Of a stretch of DNA of 64,000 nt, positions 1-12,362 are shown piece after piece. Where the stretch lies: positions 20,871,753 to 20,935,752 of the forward strand of contig HG738138.1 in assembly GCA_000499405.2 (NCBI GenBank), in the 5' to 3' direction. The notes beneath the pieces are model-generated. The model searched no databases. It had not been told where the DNA came from and saw only the letters and a program-made list of their open reading frames with translations. Position numbers and translations under genes: made by a program. Positions within the stretch are counted from its first letter, which is position 1. Each line of letters begins with the position of its first letter. The DNA is from Onchocerca volvulus (taxonomy: Eukaryota > Nematoda > Chromadorea > Rhabditida > Onchocercidae).

Positions 1-2386
1 TAAATCATGTTAATAATTTAGTAACAAATATACCACGTGAGATGCCAGTATAATTGATATGCTGAAAAAAGTGGCGAATTTTTCTCTGCAGGAATAGATA
101 CTTGATACTTTAAAGAATCTAAGCATTGAAAAAGGACTAGTGTCGGTAATTACTCTTTTTCAATAGAATAACTCTAAACTGATCATAGGTAAGGTATCTA
201 AAGATCTTATGCAATACAAGCTGATACAATAAACTTTAGAAGTTTATTGAAACAAATTTTGTCAAAGCAGATTTAGTTGAAATCAAAGTCAAATAACAAT
301 TAAGAGCAGAATATTTTATTTTTCCAGTTGTACATTAAATCGAATTAAATATTCAAAATTATAATGTATATTTGAGAGTAATTAGATCTTGAAATAGATT
401 TCACCGCTTATAATATCTTAAAAACTGAGTGACAAATGATGTCTGAAACCGACCATTTTTTTTATTTTAATACTTTGAATACCAAAAAGTTGAATGAATT
501 AAAATTATTATTTGAATATAATCAATAGCTTCATTTCTTGATTCTTCATTTCTTTGTGATTTTTCTCCCAATTTACTTTCAAATCTCTTTAGTTATTTGA
601 AAAAGTCAGAAATCAACATAAATCTTATCACTCAGGGATACTATTATTTCAGGACATCTATTACACGTAAGAGAAACTTTACTGATCGATAGACTTGCAT
701 GAAGTGCATAACTGTATGCAGAAGTTTGATAATAAGCGTACTATTTGAATAACACAGTCCGAACCATCCAGATAGTCCGAAAGTTCTTATTATTCTAGAC
801 CGAAAGTTAACACACACTTATCTATATAAAAACACGCTCATATTCGAATGCAACGTTGTGTCAAAATTTCAAATCAGTCAGTGAAGAACCTGAAACGTTG
901 TGGGGCAAATAACAACGTTTATATTTTTATTTATATAGACTAGATTTATTTGCTTTCGGTTAATGTTAGCTAGAATTCTATTTTTTTAATAGTTTCTCAT
1001 TATGGACCTCAGAAATAAAATATCAATCAATCAGTTGTTTCATTTCTGTATTAACACTTTATCAAAATGGCATGAAGTTGCGTTCATCATTATTTTTTGG
1101 CATTCATTCGTTGCCATTTTGAGCCTCTAATTTGAAACATGCAACTCACATTCTATATTTTTTGGAGTTAATTATCGTTTGGATTAATTGTGGCTTGTCC
1201 TTTTTGGTAAAAGTAGCAATCAAAACTTCGTGCCAATTTGGGAGATAAAACACAAAATCTATTTTTGAAATTGAAATTCTCCCGCAGTGTTTGAAGGAAT
1301 TCGAAATAACCTTCAAAACAACCAAATAAAATTTCTTTGTTAATTTCAAGCTAATAAGCTATCACAGCACTATCTGACAATCTTTTATCGGCAATGCATA
1401 TTTATAAGATATTCTTGTAGTATTGATAGTAATTTATAATAAAGTTTTTTGATATTCTTTGCTGATAACTTTTTTTTGGTGATATTTAAGAACTAATACT
1501 GTGAAAAGCAAATGATCAATTACATTAAAAAATTGCATAGCAGTCATTAAATCTTGATAATAGATCTATCTCATTAATTATATTTATCATCAGTTTAATT
1601 ATTTGTCCTTTTAAGTTAGTCCCAGATTTTAATTTATGAACATAGGTAAAGAAAATCTGCTAATTGTAGAATCTATCTTAAATCCAAAATATTTTAATGC
1701 AGAAGTCTTTTTCTCAAAAAATTCTTTGATGAAAGAATTTTTTTTTAAATTTTGATTGTTCATTGCTTTCAATTAGGCTTTTTAACGAAATCAATGACTA
1801 ATCTCAACAACTTCAAGAGGAATGTGGTGGAAATGCTTTTTTACATCAATTTGAATTTCTGAGTCGAAAGAACTGCCTCTAAATAATTGTTGGATGATAT
1901 TCTTATATTCTAAAAAGATTTAAAATATTGGTCGAAATCCTTAGTTCGAGCAGTATTTTGCTAATATTCGATCATCTCATTGTTGTATAATTTTTTTATG
2001 TTTCCAATAAAGCTTAGAATGTTTGCTTATTGAAATATGAATTTGATTTTCATCACATTATTATTCTGTCGCTGTCTTTATCATATATATCTCTTTATTC
2101 AAATCGCTTCAATTATTTCAAAATCGCTCTTCATTTTTCTTAAAATTATGGAGTATTTATTCGCGGATTCACAAAAATGTAATTTAAATTCGCGAATTCA
2201 TTAAATTCATTATTTTACTACAATTTGTTTTTTTGCCATTTCTTTTACTTAATATTTCGAAAATTCGTCTATGTTAACCTACTAAATGAAAATAAAAAGA
2301 AAAACAGTAACATTTCAGGTTCATTATTACGCTACTAATTGTCGCACTGATATCTTTACCGAATGTGGATACTGATTTCCCTTTAC
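1..2386. other. AT-rich non-coding stretch
   Basis: No open frame with believable splice sites or a recognisable protein was seen on either strand. Bases 829-950 resemble 53776-53955 (shared blocks around 'tatataaaaaca', 'attcgaat' and 'ttatttatatagact/att'), so this part probably holds a worn end of the dispersed repeat family described at 50-56 kb. Confidence 0.5.
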
Positions 2387-2860
2387 TTCATTAGCAAAAA
2401 ACTGAATGAAATGTAGTGAAAAATACATGCTGCTATGAAGAATGAAATGTTGCTGATTACAATATTGATAATAAATACAGATGTATGATTACATCTCGGA
2501 ATTTCGCCAAGCTTGTTCAAATAACATTCGCAAAAGATGGCACTGATCAGTAGTATGTTCGAATATGAATTTAATTGAAATGATTCTTTCCTGGAAAATA
2601 CTGCAGTTAGCCAATGCAAAATTGATATTTGTCAAATAAGAACAATGAACATGCAACATAATAAGCTGTTGCAGACAAGTATGATTTCAGTTTTTTTAAA
2701 GATATTATGCTTACCAAAGTGTTGCAAAGGATATTTGTTTCCTATTACATGGGAGAATGGAGTGGAAGGATCTTCTTTAGGATTTATCATCCAAAAAAGG
2801 TACCATTTCAAGGTTGATTACCGATCGAATAGTTGGGATTGTCGTGTTGATTTACTTAAT
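2387..2860 (-). CDS. Candidate partial multi-exon membrane protein, unidentified
   Basis: I do not recognise this protein. Three minus-strand segments chain with matching codon phase: 2860-2822 (12 codons, ends 2 nt into a codon before GTAATC), 2774-2715 (19 codons, ends before GTAAGC) and 2590-2387 (67 codons, acceptor TTTTCCAG, donor GTAAAG). Each begins with one nucleotide completing the previous codon. The first part is basic (motif STRQSQLFDRRS). The last part has a hydrophobic stretch (NILLISAIF), then a cysteine-containing loop (PRCNHTS), then a longer hydrophobic stretch (SVFIINIVISNISFFIAA). This suggests an integral membrane protein, perhaps a receptor. A possible earlier exon lies near 3090-3220. 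Start and stop exons are not identified. Chance open frames in AT-rich DNA cannot be excluded. Confidence 0.3.
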
Positions 2861-3415
2861 CTTTCATGAGATTAGCGCTGGCTTTAGAAAAAAATAGACA
2901 TTCAATCGTATAGCATTTTTTGGAACAGTTGTCAAACTATTTCTGAAAATGATTTCCGATAAGACAACGAGAAAAATATTGAATTTCATATGTAAACATT
3001 TGCGTAATGAAAAAAAAAAAAGTGGATAAATAGAAATTTAAAAAACAAACAAAAATCATAGCAAATTAGACAGTCATCCTCGCTACCAGCACTAACAACT
3101 CTTGCTGGAACAATGAACAAGATCGTAATAAGTTGACTGTTATTGCTATCGGTTTAGAATGTGAATAAAATTGAAACTGCCAATAATATGACTAAAATTT
3201 ATGAGAAGTACAAAAAGATAAAAGTTTCAAATGATGGGCACTCCATTAAATTTGAATCTAATTTTTTTTTTTTTTTTTAATTTGGAAAATTCAAAATTAA
3301 GCAGAAAATAAACTTTCTTCAAAAACTAAATTCTAATATTACCTTTAAGAATATTATCAAACTAAAAATTGCTATGAGTTGGAATTGATTGATAAAGTAC
3401 TCGGTGTAAAATTTT

Positions 3416-3830
3416 GCAAAAATCCGAAAGATAAGTTATTATAAGCGAGGAGTGTTAAATGTCAAAAAGCGCGAAGATAGTTTCAAAGGGACCAACAGGT
3501 CGAAAAAAAATGCTTACAAAAATGCTCCAATTAACAAATAAACAAATCGAGGTCGACAATCATGAGGTGACACGTTAGAGATGAAGAAGGAAGAGAAGCC
3601 CCGGAAGGAGAAGGTTCGGATTTTTGGAGCGGAATCAGTTTTTCCGCAATCACCATAGGAACAGTTCGACTCAAATCGACACAACAATCGGCAATCAGGG
3701 AGCAGTACTCTTTTCTGCGATCGATAAAGGAAAGAATACCGAGTGATAAATTTACCTGGATATTTTCTGAAAATTGTTCATTCATAACTGTTCCGTCTGT
3801 TAACAAATTCTTTTTTCCAAATAGGACAAA
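3416..3830 (+). repeat. Dispersed repeat copy 1
   Basis: This segment matches, in reverse complement, 50263-50500 and 55695-56075; for example the block reading ttggtccctttgaaactatc on the minus strand is nearly identical to the one near 50420. In direct orientation it matches 50925-51060 and 53225-53520 (blocks such as 'cagtactcttttct' and 'acaaaggaaag'). It is richer in G+C than its flanks and has no intact gene. It is probably a non-autonomous or terminal piece of the mobile element at 50-54 kb. Confidence 0.65.
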
Positions 3831-4441
3831 TCTCTGCGAACTTCTAGTCTCCACTGCACAAATGCGATACCTTAAGAGAAAATGAAATGAGCGTCGTATC
3901 TCACACACATCTCAACAAATTTGTTATCAAAAAAGAAGCCATCTCTGTAACCGATAAGAATAATATTTTATTGAACATTTCACTAACCTTGTATCCATTA
4001 ATCATTATGAAATAGTAACTGGAAAGTCCGAAAGTAGAAATACAATGAGGCAAATTGTCTCGCCACTCCATTAGTATTACAGACATTAATTAAATTAAAG
4101 AAATCTGAACGAAATTTAGGCGGCAATTTTTCATTCTACAAATTATAAAATCTGATCAATTTTTTGACTTATTTCACTTCGATGAGCGCTCTATTTGTCA
4201 CTCAAAATTTAGTCCTCTTTCATAATCGATTATGAAGGAAGGCAACATTATGAGCGCGGTTAGCTTGGTTCATTTTTGATTTTTCAGATACACTTGACTA
4301 TGATTGAGCGGTTTAATAATATTGATCGTTACTGAAAATGGAATGATAAAACAAACAATACCTAACCATTTAAAAATCTATTTTGTTGTTTTTCAAAAAA
4401 CCATAAGAATTAATAAAACAAACCATTTAAAGAATACTACG

Positions 4442-4522
4442 ATTAGTCACAAAATTGGTCAGAATGATTATCAGGTCATTCAAAATCACCTGATAATCAT
4501 TCTGACCAATTTTGTGACTAAT
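4442..4522. repeat. Perfect 35-bp inverted repeat (hairpin)
   Basis: Arms 4442-4476 and 4488-4522 are exact reverse complements over 35 bases, separated by 11 bases. The outer neighbouring bases (4441 g, 4523 a) do not pair, so the palindrome ends sharply. No target-site duplication or gene association was recognised. Confidence 0.95.
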
Positions 4523-4812
4523 ATTCATATGATATGAACTCTTCCTTAACTTCACAAATCAAACGGGTTCGTTTTTGAAAAAGACTTAATTATTCATAAA
4601 TGATAACAGTCAGTATTTGAATGATATGAAATCCGTTTATAAGCTTGCATATTTAACCGAATAGTTTCATTATAAAAGCTAAACAGAAATAGTTTTTTTA
4701 TAAAAGTGAAATCATCACAAATAGTTACAAAATTGATCATGTAATTCTGACTGAAACAATCTGATCTCTTCGCTTTGTTTTGTTTCATAAATCTCTTCAT
4801 GTAGAACGGTTT

Positions 4813-4814
<2 letters not shown>

Positions 4815-4890
<76 letters not shown>
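4815..4890. repeat. Long poly(T) tracts split by AAAGG
   Basis: T runs of 31 (4815-4845) and 40 (4851-4890) bases flank AAAGG. This could be an insertion poly(A) tail on the minus strand or a sequencing or assembly artefact. Confidence 0.9.
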
Positions 4891-4892
<2 letters not shown>

Positions 4893-6300
4893 ACAAAAGG
4901 AAGAATAGAACCATTCACTGCACTGTCACCGTTGTCATCGTCTTTTTGTCATTTGATGGTCGTTTGAAGCTGCAAGATGGCACACAACATTTTCCAGTCA
5001 TTTGTCGCTGACGATCAACAGCACTTATTATCTGCCCGAGGGTCTTTTCAAAATTTATTTTTCAGAAAATCGATTTTTTGGCTATTGTAACCCCATTTAT
5101 ATTAATGATAATTGGAAGCTCCATTCTAAACTATTTCTAATTGAGCCGTTTAGTTATGTCCTGAAACATCTAAGTGAGAATTTTTGAACTGATCATGATG
5201 TACAATTTCTCTTCGAAAAATTCTTATTTAGGACCAGTAAAAGTTAAAAGCAAAGAATATATTGTACTGATGATTTGTCTCTCAAGTCTACAATTTTTGG
5301 CGCAGTTGACCATAATTTATTATAATTTTTAGACTAAAAGCCACAGTCGAAAAATTGAAGAATGTCAAAACTAAGTTCAATCCTCAAAAGGCTTTCCTTC
5401 ACGTCCCATTCTTCGTCTTGTTAACAATCGAAATCCCGAGATATCTAGTTATATGAAGAGTGAAATGTGTCTCGTCACCACGATTTGTGGCACAAGTAGA
5501 GCAATTATCTACCTGACTTCCATCCATCCACCTATCTATTCTTGCCCTTTGTCCTTTCGCTCGCTTGCATTCTCTCTGTCCATTTGTTTGTCTGTCAACG
5601 GTCAGATTGGAAATTGATTGTCCTTTAGTTGGGTATCGAACAGTCGGTCAAATGCATCGTTACGAGATGTTACTGCTATTGATCCGATCCGACAGGTGCT
5701 TTCAATTATTTGCTCAACAATGGACTGGTCAAATTCTCGACTTTGTTTCATTTTGTTATTCCCATCAGTACTACTTTGTGAACAGTTGCTGCTTGAAAAA
5801 TCTTCCGGAAGAATTAGAAATTTTTTATCGTTCAGAACATTAGGAATTTTTAAGATGCCTTGAAACTGCAACTCGAATTTCCCAGTTTTTCCTTCTTTTT
5901 TTGGATCAAAAATTTATTTGTTAATGTGTTAAGTAAATTTTATACATTTTTTGGTGCGTTGACAAGAAAAGATCAATGTTTAGAAGAAGATACTAAACGG
6001 AAATTGCGAAGTTCAAGCATTATTCATTTTGTTGAGGGATACTGTCATGCTTTTAACTGTTATGTTTTTTTTTGAATGTCTAAGGTGATGGAAAAGAAAA
6101 GAGATTTCGCGTCCGAATCACGGAAAATCATAGATTTCTTTAGTCATCAGTTCTTAAAATAACACAATTGCTTTGAATTATTTATCTGAAGCCAAGAGGA
6201 ATTTTTTGTCTGTTTTTTTATTGCTTCATAGTCTTAAATTTGATGAACTGTGCTGGATCGTTTCGAAAGCACATTTAATCATTATCACATTTTCGTTTAT

Positions 6301-6309
6301 TTACAGGAA
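6301..6309 (+). promoter_or_regulatory. Probable trans-splice acceptor of syntenin
   Basis: TTTACAG ends at 6306, only three bases before the ATG at 6310. No upstream coding exon is needed, because the protein begins exactly where syntenins begin. An acceptor this close to a start codon is typical of spliced-leader addition in nematodes (inference). Confidence 0.5.
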
Positions 6310-9300
6310 ATGCCATTGTATCCAACTCTCGAGGATTTATTAATTGATCAATATCAATATCAGGTGGAAATATCTTTACTTTCTTTTTCCGAAAAATTTT
6401 AAAACTCAGGATTTTCAAAGTTTAGATGAGTTTGAACTGATAATTGAATCATGATTACTTCATCAAAAGACAATTATTGATTAGACACATAAATTATCAG
6501 TTTACGAATACTACGGAAAGAATTAAAGAACCTAACATCTTTAATCCATTTCAATTATTTTCAAAATACCGCATGTTCAACTGACAAAATATGATAGCAA
6601 TTTTACATATTTTCTTTTTTCAAAATGTTTTTCAAAAAAAAAAGAAAATTATTCATCAACTTGTAACTTCTCTTGTCAAATACCAGTTTGTGCTGCAATG
6701 AAATAAATTTTTAAAAAAAAAAAAAAAAAATGTCCCTATTCGAAAGTATTTAGATCAGTGAGCTTGAATCCCGTCATTTCTCAATAATAAATTATTATAC
6801 AATCTTCCAATTCTTTTTATAAAGTATCAGCAAAAAATTTGATCGACTAAATTCTATAGTTCCTTGGGGAGTTTCAAAAAACTTTTTAAAGAAATTGATG
6901 AAAATAGCAAATGAACAGATGAAAAATCGTATTTTAAACACGTTGTAATATCATCCGAGAATTCATCATCGCTGGTGAATATCGTCTTTTCGATGAGACT
7001 TGCCCGGGAAATGATAGCGCAGATGATCTCCAGTCTTAACTGCGTGTACGCCACTGTCATGAAATCAGTCGTCAGAATGATATATCCAACAACCAAACCA
7101 ATCATTTATTCAGAAAATCGCACAATTTTCGCTAAATTTTATTTCAAAAATCTTGATTTCAAAAAATATAATTTTCAGCAGTACGGCAACTGTTCAGGCA
7201 ACGATTCTTCGCCACTTCGTTCTCATGCCGAACCATCTGCTCCTCTCTATGAATCGAATTCTTCCTCCCGTGAGTGATTTAATACATCTTACTATTCTCA
7301 TTGATAGTTTTCGAATCTTGAGATTTAAATTTAAATTATAAGTCACATTGAACTTAAAATAAGAATATATTAATGATTTTGAACAGAATAATGAAAAAGC
7401 TGTTCACTCTCTCATTTATTATTTTTAAATATTTATTTCATCATGGAAACATTCTCATCATGAAATTCATTAGAAGAAGACTATAACGTCAACTATCAGA
7501 CCGTTTTACTTCAATTCATTGACTGGACAAGCTGATTTGGGTTAAATCTATGACTTAGCTTCCAATTGGGAGCAATCTTCCACTGATTAAAATATCAGAT
7601 AATGCTGCTATTTAGTCTGATTTTGTAAAGGAAGAAACCAAAAATTAAAGATTAGTTTCACTCACTTTCCTACTCGTAATAGACACAGAAAAAATTCCAT
7701 CAATCTTTTGAATTTACCCAAACAGTACCCCTGATAGTCAGCTATTCAAACTTTCAATAAAAGGCATGATAATACTATTATTAGAGCAATGATTTTATGC
7801 AAAAATGATTAAAAAAGTTACGTCTTTCAGAAACAAACAGTTTGGAAATGTATCATTTGATATTAATCCATACTACAAATGTTAATTAAATTTTATAAAT
7901 AAGGGACTAATCCTAATATTTAATCATGAAGAGAAAAGCCTATGTATTTTATTGTTATAAATCATTGAAATGATTCAAAGGGAATTGTGATCTGTAAAAG
8001 TGTTGAAAAGAGCGAAGAGATGAAAAAGAAAAGTGAAATACGTTTTTTAATAAATTATGACACTTTGAAATTAGGCAAAAAATGCGATTAATACAAATAA
8101 ATTCATTTTTAATCTAATTTTTAAAAGAGTTTCAGCGGGACGAATTTACGAAGCAATCGATGAAAACGCCATATCAACAGGTTTATATAATTTTTGATCT
8201 TGAATATTGATACTTGTTACGTTTTTAATTCCATGGATTTTGTAGATATTACGAAAAACAATTTATTTTGGAAGCAAATATATTCAGAATTTGATTTAAT
8301 TGATAATGGATCCTTGATTAGAAGTATTTCGGTGTCATTAAATTATTTGCATCTTTTATATAAACTTAATAGTTGTTCACTTTTCATGTATCATCGGTCA
8401 TGAAATAATATTCATGTATTTTAATAGTCGATAATTTATCACGAAATTCAAATTTTTAATTTTCATTAAAACTGATGAAAATTTCTAATTTTCGAGAGAA
8501 ACTGAAACATGAATTCCAAAAATATGCTACTAAACCATTATTGGAAAGAATATCCTATTTTTTGTAAGTTCATTCAATAAAAGAGCTGATAGTATAAGGA
8601 TGGCATAGAAATATTTTGTCCTCGAAATATTTGATAGCTTATAAAAGCGGTCTTGGCTAAGAATGATCTTTTCTATTCTGTAACATTTAAAACGAATTCC
8701 TTTTAGCTTATATAGATAGAAATCAAAAAGTAGATTCGTGCCAATTAAGAGAATACGATACAATCGTCAATGAAACGAATACAGAAAATAAAAATTGCTG
8801 TAGTACTAATTACTTCTGAGAGACACTAACTCAGTCTCTTTCAAGATAAAAGGACAAAAGACATCTTATAAAAGAACCCAAATTTTATTCCGAAAAATTT
8901 TTTCAAATTGCAGCTCCACAGAAAATGTCAGGATACCCATCACTTCCATCTTATTATGAAAGCATTTCCCAACCGCAGCATGTACCTATGCTCGTAAGAC
9001 TTAAATTTTCTAATTTTGTTCAATATGTGATTAATAGGTAATAGCTTTAAAAATTTATTTCAGTAACAGAATGAAGTAGTGCTCTTAGAGATTGTTAATG
9101 GTTAATTTTTGTTCATTAGTTAAATTTCTGAAATTTTGAGACAATTAAATATGCTGAATTTCTTTCAAAGGGATCAAATTTGATTTGAAGACTTTGTAAA
9201 ATTTTGGTTGCTTTCAGAAACCGTCTGCGCAATTACCAGAAGCAACAGTAATGCCCCTTCCTTACCCTCATATATCGCAATCAATAGCAGTTCAACCACA

Positions 9301-12159
9301 AATGTCAAATATGTTGGCCTCATCAGCGAGTGAGTGGATCATCGCCCCGATCACATCGCAGTGTTCCGGTCTCACTAAAGCTAATCTTTCGCATGGTGTT
9401 CGCAAAGTGATCCTTAATCGTACTAAAAGTAAGAAGTATGGGTTGAGAATGCGAGCCGTCAATCAGGTATTCTCGTCATTCTATTCATTTGCCATTGCTT
9501 CCGTTAGAGAATTCTGTGATTCCAAAGCAAATGGATTATATTACAGACCATTCCATCGAGAATGACACTTCGACATATGTTGATTCATTGAGTTCTCATA
9601 CTTTTTCAAGTGTCCTAGTTCGGAATAGTTATATATCCAAGAAGCAAACCATGAATACCACAGCTTACCATAGAACTTTCGATATGAGCTCAATTCTTGG
9701 CGTTAACTATCCAAATTTTTATTTTTTTATAAATTTTCACCTACTAAATGGATCTACACAGGAAGACTTTGTTTGTTAGTTTTTATTTAAATTAAATTTT
9801 GAAAAAATATCATTCACTCGGTTTTAGGGTGTTTTTATCCAATTGGTAGCCGAAGGTTCTCCAGCTGCAGCTGCCGGTATTCGATTCGGTGATCAACTAC
9901 TCACTTTAAATGGTATCGAAGTGCTTGGAATGACCGGTCAAAAAGTCAGTTTTTTTTTTTAATCTGCTGTCCCAAAATTTAGACAACTTCAAAATATAAT
10001 TTTATCTATATTTTAGGTGATGGATCTTATGAAGAAATCAAAACATGAAGTAATTCTCATTCTCAGAGACAGGTACAATGTACATACAGTTAACTTAAGA
10101 TTTGAAAAAAATTTAGTTTTCGAAAATAGAAATAATGACCGAAATTTTAAAAATTAAAATTCTTTAGAAATCAATAGATAATTCGGTTTTCAGCAACATT
10201 CAGTTTGCTAAATAAATGACAGTCCTGCTTGATATTACACAGCAGTTGTTCTTCCTTCTTTGCTCCCAAAAGCGTTATCTTTTCGTAGTGTAAATACCTT
10301 TGAAGAATAATCTATTCTAAAATGTCTGATAAGAATGCCAGACTGACTGCAGAACGATGATCGGCTGCACTTTTGATCAGATCTGGATCATCACTCAAAT
10401 AGGCCAGAGCTTTTCTTTATCTGCAAATTCGTATATTTGAGCAATATTTGCAGAAAATTTTGTAAGACTCTGATCGATTTATTTACTTAAGGCCAAATTT
10501 CTATGATCAAAAATTTTTCCTGTGGACAACACTACTAGTAAGATGGATGGACAGATTTTTGGTAGTCTTATTTTTAAGACAACAAAAAACTCTTTCAAAA
10601 ACTGAAAATATATCGAGCAAATAAACAAGGAATACGTTGAATGTTGAAATTTCTGAATATTCTGTGTCAAATGGATAAAGGGAGAGGATTGAACATTGAA
10701 GGAAGAAATACGATAGAGTTAAAATACCATTGATTAGGACAATCAACAAAGCAAATATGGAATGATAATCTAAGAGAAATTCGTCAGCCAGAGAGTTTCA
10801 AAAATGAATGAACATCATCTGAAAAGAAAGATATCTCGGGAGAGTCAGTTGAAATTTTAATTAAAAAATTTCACTGGTTTTCAGCTAAAGGCAATGAATA
10901 GAGTTCTTCCAGCAAGGGTTGAGCTTAAAGATATTTTTTTGTACAAAGTAACTGCTGACCAATGACCGAATGACCTACCCTACTTTCCTACGGTATTCAA
11001 AATGTTAAAAATTAAAAATTGCTCACGAAACAGAAATGTATTTGTTGATTGCAGGGCCTATTTCCAAAATGAAACAGCAAGACGAGAATTTTTGAAGTTC
11101 TAGCAAGGAATGTTAGGCTAATTAGTCATTAATTATGATTAAATGAATTAATCACAACATTACCGTAGTCATGAATCCATGGCACATTTTTTAGGCAAAT
11201 ATTCTGTGACTTAATTAATATCAGAGATTCTTCCTAAATAATTCCAGTGGGTGTCGGCTTAAAAAAGTCGGCATTAAGAATAAGATATTTAAATAAATGT
11301 TTATCACCTTTGCTATTAATATTCATAACTTGTTTGGTAAAATATATTGGTTTATCCAGCTTCTAAGATTTTCAAGAAATAGCATGAAATTCAAGATATT
11401 TCTTAGAAAATTTTTAATAAAATTTTTTCAAGAAAATCTATAAATCTTTTCTATAGCCTAATTTAGGCCTCTGGCCAGGACGATAACGTTACATAAAGAT
11501 GCATCTGGCCTGTTAGGATTCTCATATAAAGATAATCTTATCACAGCAGTGATGCAAGATTCAAGCGCAAGTCGCAATGGATTGCTTATCAATCAACGAA
11601 TCATTGAAGTAGATGGACGAAATGTTATGGCTTTCAAGGTTATTCACTTATTCAAGATTTCATTCGAATTTATTGTTTTACTCATCATTCAGTTGAAATA
11701 TAAAAATTTTAATTAGTTATGGAAAAGTGAGCGAATTCGTATCTTTATTTAATTATCTGCGATGTTCTAGTTTCCCTTTAAACTTAGTTAAAAGATTTCA
11801 ACGACACATGTCTTTTTCTTTTTTTTTTTTTTTGATGAGGGCAACGAAAAAACAGATAGTTTGTAAATTCTATATAAACTTATCTTAAATATGAACAGAA
11901 TTACACGATTGTTCAATGAATTGAAGTCCAATATGTTCAGCACAAATTAAAATGTTCTTTAATGTTTTCCATTTCAGTTATTCTTGAGAAGATAAGATTT
12001 TTCTGCAATTTGCATCACATTCATCCGTTTTCATTTCAGAGTAAAGCGATGAAATCGTGCCTGGATGATGCGCCAATGACAGTTACATTAACGCTTATGC
12101 CTCCAGAATTTTATGATGAAATTACGAAAAAGTCGGTCAAACACTCCAAATTTCATTAA
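6310..12159 (+). CDS. Syntenin (tandem PDZ scaffold), 9 exons
   Basis: Exons: 6310-6363, 7179-7269, 8136-8180, 8914-8993, 9218-9466, 9828-9944, 10017-10072, 11467-11638, 12040-12159; all phases agree and give about 327 residues (human syntenin-1 has 298). The N-terminus MPLYPTLEDL matches the syntenin start MSLYPSLEDL. A tyrosine- and proline-rich linker (LPSYYESIS) is followed by PDZ1 at about residues 147-231 (GVRKVIL, YGLRMRAVNQ, GIRFGDQLLTLNG) and PDZ2 at about 232-317 (ARTITLHKDASGLLGFSYK, SASRNGLLINQRIIEVDGRN). In the family the PDZ domains bind C-terminal tails of syndecans and other membrane receptors and link them to exosome biogenesis, trafficking and signalling at the plasma membrane. 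The last acidic/basic tail (EITKKSVKHSKFH) ends earlier than in vertebrates. A minus-strand open frame (6854-7105) lies in intron 1. Identification is firm; exact ends of the small exon 3 are less so. Confidence 0.92.
6854..7105 (-). CDS. Possible antisense coding fragment with membrane segment
   Basis: An 83-codon open frame on the minus strand lies inside syntenin intron 1. It starts with a hydrophobic segment (MIGLVVGYIILTT) and then an acidic part (TSDDEFSDD). The G+C content is above that of the intron around it. A TTTAG acceptor lies about 35 bases upstream of the ATG, compatible with a trans-spliced start, and GTGTTT after about codon 55 could be a donor. No family was recognised, and the opposite strand is also partly open, so strand and reality are uncertain. 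A further minus-strand open frame at 5602-5871, preceded by acceptor TTGCAG, could be a later exon, but I could not prove the join. Confidence 0.2.
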   Translation of the reverse strand: MIGLVVGYIILTTDFMTVAYTQLRLEIICAIISRASLIEKTIFTSDDEFSDDITTCLKYDFSSVHLLFSSISLKSFLKLPKEL

Positions 12160-12331
12160 TTTTAAATTATTTCCAAAATTTGTCTCCTATTTCACCGAAC
12201 ACATCTCATAAATCTTGCATAGATGTGAACGAATGCATTATTCACATAAATAATTAAGCGTGAATGAGTGGCGAGCACCAAATAGTTTGATTAAACGCTG
12301 AGCATGTCGTATAGTGGCGCATAAGTCCACG

Positions 12332-12362
12332 TCGATCAAGGTCATGTGTTAACCTTGATCGA
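12332..12362. repeat. 11-bp inverted repeat in a GC-richer patch
   Basis: Arms 12332-12342 and 12352-12362 are exact reverse complements with a 9-base loop. The surrounding 12260-12420 is clearly richer in G+C than its neighbourhood and lies 170 bp after the syntenin stop codon. It could be a structured 3' UTR element or a small RNA gene; no known RNA family was recognised. Confidence 0.6.

Noticed and set aside
3531..3908. 125-codon minus-strand frame
   Set aside because: Coincides with dispersed repeat copy 1; no splice sites or family similarity.
4594..4914. Minus-strand frame rich in lysine
   Set aside because: The poly-Lys is only the translated poly(T) tract; no other protein feature.
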